This document shows, piece by piece, positions 12,426 to 21,750 of a stretch of 64,000 bases of DNA. Below the pieces are notes generated by a model. That model did not search any database. It worked only from the letters and a program-made list of their open reading frames with translations, and was not told the origin of the DNA. Source of the stretch: Ligula intestinalis (Eukaryota > Platyhelminthes > Cestoda > Diphyllobothriidea > Diphyllobothriidae); assembly GCA_036362985.1 (NCBI GenBank), contig JAYGXS010000007.1:13061188-13125187 (forward strand). Direction: 5' to 3'. The translations under genes and the position numbers were made by a program. Numbering within the stretch: the stretch's first letter is position 1; the number at the start of each line of letters is the position of its first letter.

Positions 12426-12690
12426 TCACAATTCAAAATCAAGATTTAGTGGAGATTCATAGTAGGCTCGTCTGAGGGAACGTATGATAAGACTGTCTTT
12501 AGGGGTCCTATTAGCCTTTGACTTATAATAAGAAACTACTTTACCAATAGTAGCAAATATTCGTGCCCCAAGAAGCAGTTCAGAAGACGAAAATGTGATC
12601 ACTGGAACAAGAGTTTTACTTGCCTGACGTTTAGGATTCCCTCGGGAATCCTTAATCATAGGTGATGATAACATAGGCATGGTCATGCGC
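12426..12690 (-). repeat. PLE-linked repeat, solo copy with strong stem II hairpin
   Basis: Read on the minus strand: CTATGATTAA, then a 6-bp hairpin GGATTC/GAATCC with a short loop, then TAAACGTCAGGCAAGTAAAA and a ~90-nt tail with CTTGTTCCAGTGATC. The same order occurs at 27.2 kb (+) and in the fold-backs. The degenerate frame running through the copies (…SRGNPKRQA…LVPVI…) is a by-product of the shared repeat, not a gene. Confidence 0.65.
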
Positions 12691-12810
12691 AGAAACTACT
12701 TTCAAATTTTCAGTAGCCCATTTTATTTCCGCATTGGGCTATTAAAATGTGAAAATAGTTTTTTCTTATAAGTTAAAGGCAACCAGTATCCCTAATCACA
12801 TTCCTACCTA

Positions 12811-13030
12811 TTGAGAAGAAGAAGAAGACTCGATCGCTGTGGCAATATGTTTATTCGCCTGACGTTTCGATATCCGTCGCGGATTCGTCATCAGAGTAGT
12901 AGCTACTCATGTCTCTGATGACAAATTCGCGACGGATATCGAAACGTCAGGCGAATAAACATATTGTCTCAGCGATCGAATCTTCTTCTTCTCAATTGCT
13001 TCCTGGGACACGGATGTTCGCTTGTATTGG
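12811..13030. mobile_element. Fold-back repeat of the PLE family with two hammerhead-like motifs
   Basis: Two ~85-nt arms (12811-12895 and 12911-12995) are near-perfect inverted repeats around a short AT/TA centre. Each arm contains CTGATGA, a hairpin (ATCCG/CGGAT in the left arm) and GAAACGTCAGGCGAATAAAC. The core lies at 12861-12894 on the minus strand and 12915-12952 on the plus strand. The right arm continues into the family tail (TTGCTTCCTGGGACACGGAT). Outer ends are GAAGAAGAAGA / TCTTCTTCTTC. Confidence 0.78.
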
Positions 13031-14364
13031 CAGTCCTACCTATTATTCTTTCCAAGGGCGGGCGTCTGGGTAACTTTCTTGCTTTGTAGCGTAAATTTTT
13101 TTTGAATTTTTGCTCCTACCGATGCCTTTCCGCTTATTAAAACAAGCATGGTGGTTTGCCTCCAAAATGTCAATTGTTCCTCTGAGATATCGCGCACTTC
13201 TGGGCCCATTATCACCCCGCCCATATTATCCCCTTTAAAGCAACGTTTGCCAGGTGCAAATTTAAAGACAGAAATAACAGCAAGATTTGTTGGATCCATG
13301 ACATTTCGAGAGAGCTCTTCAGTTGCTGTCTCTCATTATGTAACATGATACACGTTAGAGAAAACACTGATTGAATTCCTTCAGAAAAATCGATAAAAGC
13401 ACAAGGTCATAAGAAATGGCCAAGAAGCTAATCAATAACATAGGAATTTAAAATGCTATGGTCAGCAAAAAAACGAAGAAAGAAGTCTGAGGTGAACAGT
13501 TAGGAGGTGAAATGTGTGAACAGGGAGCCAGTGTTACCGCGGTAGAGTTAGGTTCACTGCATGCCCCAGCCGTTATTTCTGTCTTGAAATTATCCCCTTT
13601 AACCACAGTTGGAACTGGAGAACTTAACAAGACAGTCTAGCCGAAGATGTGATTAATAGCTACTTGCAAATTTTCCAAACACTTATTTTGGTATGTTAGC
13701 CAACATGAATTGTTCTTTTAGTTTTCTTGGTCTATAGGCTTTATTTTCCACCATTTTTGTCCTTTCCGCAACCTTTTAACCTACCTTTTCAGTCAAGTAA
13801 AACAATTGCAACCGGATTTAATTTATTTCCTACTGTGCACTTACCACGCCTAGTCACGCATTAAACCTTTAACTATGAATTCCGTAGGACACTTTTGCCA
13901 TTGGGTGGCCGTAAGACGAATGCCTACCCAAAAAATTATGCTTTTGTCTATCGTGTTTTTGTAAATAGGTTCTTAATGTAAGCGGTGATGGTTTAAACGT
14001 TTGTTTTACTTGAAAAAAAGAACACTATCTAGGTACAGTCTGACTCACTGATTAAATGGAACACGTCTTGTCAGCATAGAAAATTAGAATGAAAAATATG
14101 CGGTATGAACGCATATGCGGATTAAACCGAAAATACGAAACTGACGTAGTAAATTAGTTGTTGGTTTATGTGTAGGTTTCCAGTCCTTTGACTATCTGAG
14201 TCCGATTACCAAAATTGGGTCTTCCAGCTGATGAACCCGCCATTTTGTTCTTTTTCAATGTTTACACCTTTGAGTGTCCACGATGACAGTACGTGTCTTT
14301 CTGTTTTTTTTTGCGACAGTTGCGCTTTAACTCCCCCTTCTCAATTCATTTTTTGCTTTTATAG

Positions 14365-14455
14365 TTTATCGGGTTCCACCTCGTCCAACGAATCCTCTGT
14401 CGCCTCACGCCGTTCGCGCCGTAATGTAAGTAGGATCAACTATTCCCGACTGTAA
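14365..14455 (+). CDS. Predicted terminal exon 5 of the Ser/Pro/Arg-rich gene
   Basis: Follows a pyrimidine tract ending CTTTTATAG. In the frame set by the microexon it encodes LSGSTSSNESSVASRRSRRN followed by VSRINYSRL and a TAA stop. A GTAAGT donor also occurs in the exon, directly after RRN, so the last nine residues could instead be intron read-through and the gene could continue downstream. Confidence 0.5.
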
Positions 14456-15068
14456 CAGTGTGGGTAGTACTGCCAAGAGACTCCCCATCGAAGCTTCCTT
14501 CCCCTGTCCCCATCCGGTCATGTCTACCTTGTGCATTCATCTGAACCTGTGAACGCCAATTTCTCTGATGACAAAAAGTTTATAAACACGTTTACTGTCT
14601 CGCGCGTTTTACCACGGAGGCCCTGTACTAGGGTTATCTACTGTCTCCGAGAAATTTTAATTGCAATCATGGTGGCGATCTGTTGAAGACCTCTGTCGCA
14701 CAACCTAGACCGAAAATTGTCTCGGCTAAGTTTTATTCTTCCTAGACTGCATACCCTGTGTGCAGCGATTTGACTATGTACACTTTTCCTTCTGAATGGC
14801 CTAAAGCGCACTACAATGTTGTTCCAATTGTTCAAGTAGTTTCGCTGACGACATGAATTGCACGTTTGTTATGGACATTTTTCCATGATTAAACTTGATC
14901 TTCTTTTGACGTTTAATATTTCAGTCTGTTTCTCCGAGTGAAAGCCACACTTTGAGACGGGCTTGTATTAGCGTTGCATTGTCTATAAGATTTATAAAAA
15001 TGCATATGTTACCTATTACTTGTTTACTGGAAAGCATTGACCACTTTGCTGTACGTAGGCCCGATTAC

Positions 15069-15500
15069 CTATTTCGACTTTATGATTTCATTGGTAGGTC
15101 GTTTGACGACTTTGGGATAGCAAAACCTGCCCAATTTGGTGGTATTTCGATTGTGTGGTGGAAAAGCCCGAGTGGTAGCCTTGGTGGTCGCTCGGTTTTG
15201 TGTCTCAGCGTGCTCATGTGAGTGTTTCAGAACCAACTCGATGGCGGCCACTGTGACGGTGTTCAAAGTGTTGAAACTGGCAACATGTTGCAACACTCTA
15301 ATCTGTTGTGGCGTGGGTTTTTGGATAGCAGATTGCAAACAAGTGTCTCGTTGTCCTGCTGCGAAGGAACGCAGTTTTCGAAATTTATCCATCAGCTCGT
15401 TATCTCTGTCCTCTGGCTCGTTGGTCAGTCACTAGGCGGGATAGCTGTGTACCGTTCTCGTCGGTGATTTCTTAGCACATGGAAGATGATTGATCAATCC
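15069..15500 (-). pseudogene. Penelope-like element, N-terminal fragment (copy B)
   Basis: The minus-strand translation MDKFRKLRSFAAGQRD…QQIRVLQHVASFNTLN…ELVLKHSHEHAETQN aligns residue for residue with the N-terminal part of copy A at 16.0-16.7 kb (MDKFRKLRFYAEDNEQ…EQIRALQHGAGFKTSD…ESVLKHTHEPAETQN). It is frameshifted and degenerate. It sits directly downstream of copy A's truncated RT in the same orientation, the partial head-to-tail layout known for PLEs. Confidence 0.75.
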
Positions 15501-15539
15501 TCCTGCGGTATTTGTGTAGTCGAAACTGACAGTCTTCAA

Positions 15540-16706
15540 CTGCATGAGATGTCCGCGTTGAAGTGTTTTGGCTGCCATCAAGTAGGTTTCTTACAGTTTC
15601 AATGGCCAGGCTCTGTGGGATCGTGGTGAACAGTGAGATGACGTCGAATTATATCATGATCTCATCTGCCTCGAGGTGCAACCCAGTGAGTCTCTCCAAG
15701 AAATCCGTGGCTGATCAGACTGTCGTATCAGAGCCCGAGGTAAGGGGATTCAAGCGTCGAAACATCCATTTTACCAGGTTAAATGTGCATGTGCCTCGCA
15801 ACGACACGCTCGGACGAAGTGTAATACCCTCTTTGTGAACTTTAGGTAGCCCGTAGAGTCTTGCCACCGCTGCATCGTTTGGTTTGATGGCCAATCGTTC
15901 CGCTCTGGTCATCGCACCATTGTTCTGTAGCACATTGTTGAGTTGATTTGTGGCACCAACTTTTTCATTGGGTCACCACACTTTTGGTATGCTTGACGGT
16001 CCTCAAGCAGTGTGTTGGCCTTCTACAGGTATACAGCCTTGTCCAGTACAAATGTAGAACGCCCTTTGTCTGCTGGTAGTATTACTATTGTCTTGTTAGC
16101 CTTCAGCGTCTTCAGGGCATCTGGTTCCGTTTTTGGGATAACCAGGCGGCGTTTGTGCGTCATAACAAGAGAGGTGATCTGTTGCCGAACCAGATTTTGT
16201 GTCTCTGCGGGCTCATGGGTATGTTTAAGGACCGACTCGATGGCGGCCACTAGGTCAACCGGATCTGCATCCGAGGTTTTGAAACCGGCACCGTGTTGCA
16301 GCGCTCTGATCTGTTCGGGCTTCAGTTCTTTGGAGGACAGATTATGCACCAGCTGTTCGTTATCTTCTGCGTAGAAACGTAGTTTGCGAAATTTATCCAT
16401 CAGCTCCCTATCCCGCGTGGATCTCATTTCTCTGGCTCGTTGGTCAATCACTACACGGAGTAGCTTTGTACCATCCTGACCGATGATCTCTGAGCATTTT
16501 GACGACGATTGAGCAATCATCCGGCTGTACTTGTGTAGTCTAAAGTGGCAGTCCTGGATAAGGACTCGAGTCATTGCCTCGGCAGTATTGTGTTCACTGG
16601 TGGCTTGTAGGACAAGCTCTTCGAAAGCACTCCATTGTCGGGGCATCTGTGAAGAAAATCGTTTTGCGCATATGTTGAAGACACGCGAAGTGCGAATACC
16701 TCCCAT
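15540..16706 (-). pseudogene. Penelope-like element, N-terminus and partial reverse transcriptase (copy A)
   Basis: An open frame of 227 residues (16706 to 16023) contains the PLE signature LKANKTIVILPADKGRSTFV just upstream of the RT. A second frame (15933-15715) carries YGLPKVHKEGITLRPSVSLR. Further along, interrupted by stops, is FDVISLFTTIPQSLAIE, which holds the first catalytic Asp region. The RT then breaks off near 15540 where copy B begins, and the YxDD box and GIY-YIG domain are missing. Known function of intact elements: EN-linked target-primed reverse transcription. This copy is inactive. Confidence 0.85.
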
Positions 16707-16900
16707 CGTCGTACGGAACGTAGCGCTTCGCGCCCGAAAATGTTGCTGATAGAAACAAAATATGTGTTCCCGGACATGATTGAGAAGGTAAGGCGATCAC
16801 GGGAACCAAGGGTTTATTGTCCTGAGGTCTATTGTTAAGGGTGGTATACGCACGGATATTCTCAGTACTTATAGGTAAATTTAAGCTAGGCATGCTTATG
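16707..16900 (-). repeat. PLE 5' flank (pseudo-LTR remnant)
   Basis: Immediately upstream of copy A on the minus strand, CTCAGGACAATAAACCC and then CTTGGTTCCCGTGATCGCC, CTCAATCATGTCCGGGAACA and TTTGTTTCTATC match, in order, the fold-back family tail (GTCAGGCGAATAAA, CTTGTTCCAGTGATC, TCAATTGCTTCCTGGGACA, TATTGG). This ties the fold-back repeats to the PLE. A degraded CTGA…hairpin precedes it. Confidence 0.55.
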
Positions 16901-18580
16901 ACTCTTGTTACATGAGGACGTAGGCTCGTCTCGTCAGGGGGCGGTGATGGTATCGGGGCGAAGCTGTACCGAGCGCAGCCATCGTCCCATTCTAACGGAT
17001 GTGCAAGACCTGGTTGTGCTGAGTTTTGCAGTTCGCCAATGCTGGTGTGTGTACCTGGTTCGGTGTTGAGCGATTCTCCTGCCATGTCGCATAGCAGTGT
17101 GTGCAGATCACTGTTGTGACCGTCCCACGGTTGCTCATCGCGTAGCATGCACTTCTAGCGCGATACAAACTAGCGGAGGGATACTCAGAGAGCGGGGCGA
17201 CACTGTGAGAACGTCCGGCCGGCCCCTGGAGCACTAGCTTTAACGCTTACGTGACCGAGCTTCGCACAACAACGTGGGATAGGCAGGGAATGCTAGAAAG
17301 GGGCTGTTATAGAGGCGGGGCTCCCCATGCATTCACGGGAGTCGGCGAAATGAACAGGCCAGTTGAGTCGTGTCCATAGTCAAACCGTCCACGCTGGGTC
17401 ATGCCCGCATGCAGACTGCCCACACAACGTGGACGGTGGCCCCAGTCGAGAAGGTTCCGGAATGCCCAGGTGCACATCGTACGCCAGGGACGTTCTAGAA
17501 GGACGAGAATCTTATAAATAAGCCGGAGTGGACAAGCTAACGGAAATTGCGCTGTGTGAATAAAGCTCTTGCCCATCAGAACCGCTCTCTTCTGCCTACT
17601 AGCCGGGTTAGAACAACTGGACTATAACAGAGGTGAACTAAGGCAAAACCGGCTATGCACAACTGAAGAGGTATAAGCTTCAACAGTGCTTTAATTCGGC
17701 GTTACACTCGTCCGTAAGGTGGCGTGGAGGCGGTCGATGAAGGGAAGAGCTGAGGCTCTGGACGATTGGACACAAGCTTTAGAGCTGCCTAAACTTCAAT
17801 GTGGGATAAGTTGGCAGCCATATATGGTGATGATGTTGATGATTGTTAGACCATCGATTTCGGTGAAGGGAGTGGGATGTAAGTGCGCACACACAGCCGT
17901 CTTCCGAACTGAACCCTCAACTCCCATGAACCGGTGATTAGGCAGAGTCAATATGACCGAGCGGGGTCAGGCGTAGACCGCTTTCTCCAATGCAGACCAG
18001 AACACCGACTTACCTAAGTGACAGTAGACTTTTGCGTGGGCAAGACAGGCTCAGGAAGACCGATACTACTGCTATTTCTACTACCACTAACTACTACTGT
18101 GGCTGCCTAACAGTAGTACGGATATGCTGACCTGATTAAAGTAACCATGACAAAATGGTATTCCCTATCCTGTATCAATACCTCAGTAAAAAGACATGCA
18201 TCTTATATTTGCAATAATCATTAGAGGTGTAAATACGCAATTAGAAGCTTCCTTAACTTCGATGAAGGTGATCTGGTGAACAACCGGGTTATAGTGGAGC
18301 GGATCTGGCGATCAGGCTGTCTCTGTACGGATGACTCAAACCAGTAGATACAGGCAGGCTCTCGGGAGCGTCAATACGTTGGACGATTAGCCTTAGCACT
18401 GACTCAAGCCAGCGTTGTAAGAGCATACGGCAAAACAAACCACCAAGTCTAAACCTACCCTGGATGTGAGCTCCTGCACCATCAGCACGGTATATATCGC
18501 GTGTTTATTTGCTGATTAGTGGAACAGGAGTCAGAGGGCGAAGACTCGTTCTAATCCCCATGCTTGTGTATGTAACCTGG
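16901..18580. other. LTR-like segment and unassigned DNA
   Basis: At 17513-17520 there is TATAAATA, and 39 nt further on AATAAA (17559-17564) followed by a pyrimidine-rich run. This spacing resembles a U3-R promoter/polyadenylation unit of an LTR on the + strand. No partner LTR, primer site or coding sequence was found. The remainder has no recognisable gene. Confidence 0.3.
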
Positions 18581-18589
18581 GGCAGGTCG

Positions 18590-18760
18590 TGCTGAGGCGT
18601 GCGCCCATCCCAACAGCATTGGCGGGGGGCTTCATGCTGGCGGCTTGGCAGACTGGGAGTCAGACTGCATTGAAATCTTTATGGCACTCCACGAAGCCGG
18701 GATCCCAGCCAGGTGTGGCAGCGCGCATCGGCCGAACCAACCATCTGCGCCCGATGCCGC
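18590..18760. repeat. Dispersed repeat (also near 22.6 and 55.9 kb)
   Basis: Shares the core CCAACCA(C/T)CTGCGCCC…CCGCCTCCG with 55965-55995 and, more weakly, 22610-22650. No coding potential. The copies are GC-rich and degenerate. Confidence 0.35.
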
Positions 18761-19249
18761 CTCCGTTTTTTTACTCTGTTTGGACATCGGGGTCAGGTAA
18801 GCGACAGTGCGGTAAATGCGAGGTAAGTCTACTATCACTTAAAACTAATTCACACGCGAGTCACCGCGTTGGTCTCAGCTGGCTGAAGCATGCAGCGGAC
18901 ATAATCGACGGTTGAACTGTCATCTCGGGATTTTGGGCGCGCGTGGACGAGACCTTTTTTGTCGGTTCTCTTACAGGCATTGTGAGCTGTCCTGTCAGTG
19001 GAAGTTGAAGTAATTTGTTCTCGGCAGAGCTGCACGACCTGGATTGACTGCTGGCGCTATTTGCACTTGAGTTCTAACTCTGAGCACAGCTATTTTATGT
19101 GGAAAATGCAACATGTGTGTGTCTGTTTGGGTCATTCTGGTGCTTCGCATTAAAATATCATGGGAGGAATTGAAAGGAGAACCGATTCATATTCTGCAGC
19201 ACCATCGTGGCGGCTTTGTGCTCTGTTCCCAGCAACCTATAGAAGGGAC

Positions 19250-19600
19250 TATCGCAGGGAGTTAAATGAGTTAAACCCTAGCAACTGCGTTCTTCAGACC
19301 ATGGTCCCTTAGGCGAGAATGGAGAAGACGGTGGCAAGGCCAGAGTGTTAGGAATAGTGTATTCTGCACAGAAAGATAAGATAATGCATGGAAAGAGTTT
19401 TTGAATCTCGGGTGACCGCAGTCCGGCTGCAAGGCCGTCAATTCCGAAGTGATGAGAGCGTTGGGAATCGCCGGAACGCTGGCCCATGCTTTGTTATGGC
19501 AGCCAATCACGCGGCTAATGTCAAGACTAGCGGTTGTGATGTGATCTTGCGATGGGCGAGATGGTTCCATTCAAGCGCCCAAAACAAGTTTATGGTGAAT
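19250..19600 (-). repeat. LTR-family E fragment
   Basis: Contains CTAGCAACTGCGTTCTTCAGACCATGG, matched nearly exactly at 20567-20595, and a region (GCTGGCCCATGCTTTGTT) matched in the LTR at 28.5 kb (GGCGCATGCTTTGTT). It is a solo or partial LTR of the element described at 27605-28600. Confidence 0.5.
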
Positions 19601-19639
19601 TCTCCCTTATATAAGCAATGTGTTTGAACTCGTTGATGG

Positions 19640-20010
19640 CCACTTGCGGAAACACCTGATAAAAGTGGTGCACAAACCGATGGCTACTTTACGCACCCAT
19701 TTAGTAGACCCTAAGGATAGTGTTGGCTATCTCAATAAGAAATAAGTCATCTACAAAATCCCATGCGGAGGTTGTGATGCTTTATATTGTGGCCAAGCAG
19801 GAATATCCGTCTCCACGAGCACCAATTGACAGTGGAGAGACCTGACCATTTGTCCGAAGTGGCTTTGCATTGCCTCGACACAGGAAACACCTTTGTATGG
19901 GCTAAAACGCGCATCGTTTGTGTTTGCGCCTCCAAAAATGGCCGAGAATTTCTTGAGGCCATGCAGTCCGACGATTTATGCATAAACCGCCACAAAGAGT
20001 AAGACGGTAT
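19640..20010 (+). pseudogene. Penelope-like element, C-terminal GIY-YIG endonuclease fragment
   Basis: The + strand reads LIKVVHKPMATLRTHLVDPK, then VIYKIPCGGCDALYCGQAG (the GIY-YIG start, with YCGQ for YIGx) followed in a second frame by RLHEHQLTVERPDHLSEVAL, CLDTGNTFVWAKTRIV and KNGREFLEAMQS. The order matches the PLE linker plus nuclease: the Cys-rich lead, RLxEH, GHxF and the catalytic Glu in FLEA. Two frameshifts or stops make it inactive. Confidence 0.8.
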
Positions 20011-20369
20011 TTATAAACATGTCAAATAACGGTGCAAGCCGAAGGCCGCAAGTTACAGGCTGACTGAGACCACTCCTACCAATCAGATCTCACCCCATAT
20101 AACTGTTGATTTTTTACCGAAATTTTGAAAGTGTAGTTGTTAATTGCACATTTCCTATTCGTACTAACACGAGCTGGAGCACCAGACTCAAAATTTCACT
20201 AATTAAGGTTACCTTTTTACCCCAAAGAACATATTCTTCAAAGCTGACTGCCTTTCTACCATCAGACAGAATACTCTTAGTGTAGTGGTTATAGTAGATC
20301 GCACACCCTTGACCGCTACTGAATCTGTGAGAACGCATAAAGATGTTGCAACCTAATGGAATAGCTTGA

Positions 20370-20540
20370 TCTGTCAGGCTGCGGACAGCAGGTTGCGTGT
20401 GGTACGCGTAGACGGGTTCTTGGGACCAGGTTGTGTGTGCTACACGTAGAGTTATTGTTGGATCCAGATCAGGCGTGGAACGCGTAGACTGATTTGAGAT
20501 TGGATCTTGTGCGATACGCATAGACTGGTTGTTAGACCTA
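20370..20540. repeat. Minisatellite, left block (about 38-39-bp unit)
   Basis: About four degenerate units built on GTGTGGTACGCGTAGACTG plus about 20 nt of spacer (GTT…GACCAGGTCGT). Most units centre on the palindrome TACGCGTA. It is the left part of the array that resumes at 20960. Confidence 0.7.
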
Positions 20541-20958
20541 TCGCAGGGGGTTAAGCAAGTTAAACCCTAGCAACTGCGATCTTCAGACCATGGTTACTTA
20601 GTAGAGAAGAAGTCAGTGTAGGCCAGAATAGAAGGCATGGTTTATTATGTATACAAAGGAACGAAGAACAAACGGAACGAATATTTGAGTTCGGCGCACA
20701 CCTCATTCCGCTGGAGCGTCGTGGTCCTAAGTGATGTCTGGCGGCCGATGGTAGGGAAAAGAGACATGTTCGAGTGGGGCTTGGGCAGCCGCAAGAACCT
20801 AGACGCACGTGTATGTGTCCCAGTGGAAGTAGGTCAAGTCTCTGCAGGTCAGCGCGTCTGTAAGCGCTGACTGACCTATTGGATGACCTTGAGGCAGCTG
20901 GCCTTGAACAATGACGCCAGAAAAAGCAATGGAGGGCGTCGACCGGCAACGACCACTG
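20541..20958. mobile_element. LTR-family E insertion splitting the minisatellite
   Basis: Unit-type sequence stops at …GTTAGACCT and resumes after …GCAGACCTAAACC. The intervening ~420 nt start with TATCGCAGGGGGTTAAGC and contain the CTTCAGACCATGG and GGTTTATTATGTATAC segments of the LTR family. AGACCT at both borders may be a target-site duplication. Confidence 0.5.
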
Positions 20959-20959
20959 C

Positions 20960-21750
20960 AGACCTAAACCGATTGTGGTATGCGTGGTCTGATTTTTGGG
21001 ACCAGGTCGTATGTGGTACGCGTAGAGTGATTGTCAGATCTAGATCAAGCGTGGAACGTGGGGACTCATTTTGGTCGGATCGCGTGTGGTACGCATAGAC
21101 TGGTTGTTGGGACCAGGTCGTTTGTGATACGCGTAGACTGATTGTTGAAAGTAGATCATGTGTATTGCGCGTAGACTGCTTGTTGGCACTAGATCTCTTG
21201 TGGTTCACGCAGACTGATTGTTGGAATTAGATCGTGTGTGATACGCCTAGAATGTTTGATTGAGCTAGATCGTGTGTGTTACGCTTAGACTGACTGTTGT
21301 GACCACTCCGTGTGTGATAAGCGTAGAGCGAGTTTTGGATCTAGATCAGGTGTTGTACGCGTAGACTAATAAGGGATTGGATTGTGTGTGGTACGCGTAA
21401 ACTGGTTCTTGAAATCAGGTCGTGTGTGCTACGCATAAGCTGATTGTGGTCACTAGATCGTATGTGGCACGCGTAGACTGTTTGTTTCGACCACGATGCA
21501 TGTGGTACGCGTGAAGTGATTGTTAGATGTACATCGTGTTCGTTACACGTAAACTGATTGTTGGTACTAGGTCGTGTGTGGTACGCGTAGACTGTTTGTT
21601 TGGACCACGTCCTATGTAGTACGCGTAGACTGATTGTTGGCACTAGATCGCCTGTGGCACGCGTGAAGTGATTGTTAGAAGTTGATCATGTTTGGTACAT
21701 ATAAACTGATTGTTTGGACTAGGTGGTGGATGGTACGTGTAGGCAAATTA
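20960..21750. repeat. Minisatellite, right block (about 38-39-bp unit)
   Basis: About 20 tandem units of the form TACGCGTAGACTGATTGTTGG plus a variable ACTAGATCGTGTGTGG part. Divergence between units is high and the spacing varies by one or two bases, so the array is old. No coding sense on either strand. Confidence 0.8.

Noticed and set aside
12426..12686. Protein family shared by frames at 12.5, 27.3 and 51.6 kb (…LVPVI…SSSEL…)
   Set aside because: The similarity extends at the DNA level through non-coding hairpins and both orientations; it is the fold-back repeat, not a coding family.
20370..21750. The repeat array as a CRISPR
   Set aside because: Units have no conserved-repeat/unique-spacer alternation, divergence is spread through the unit, and the genome is eukaryotic.
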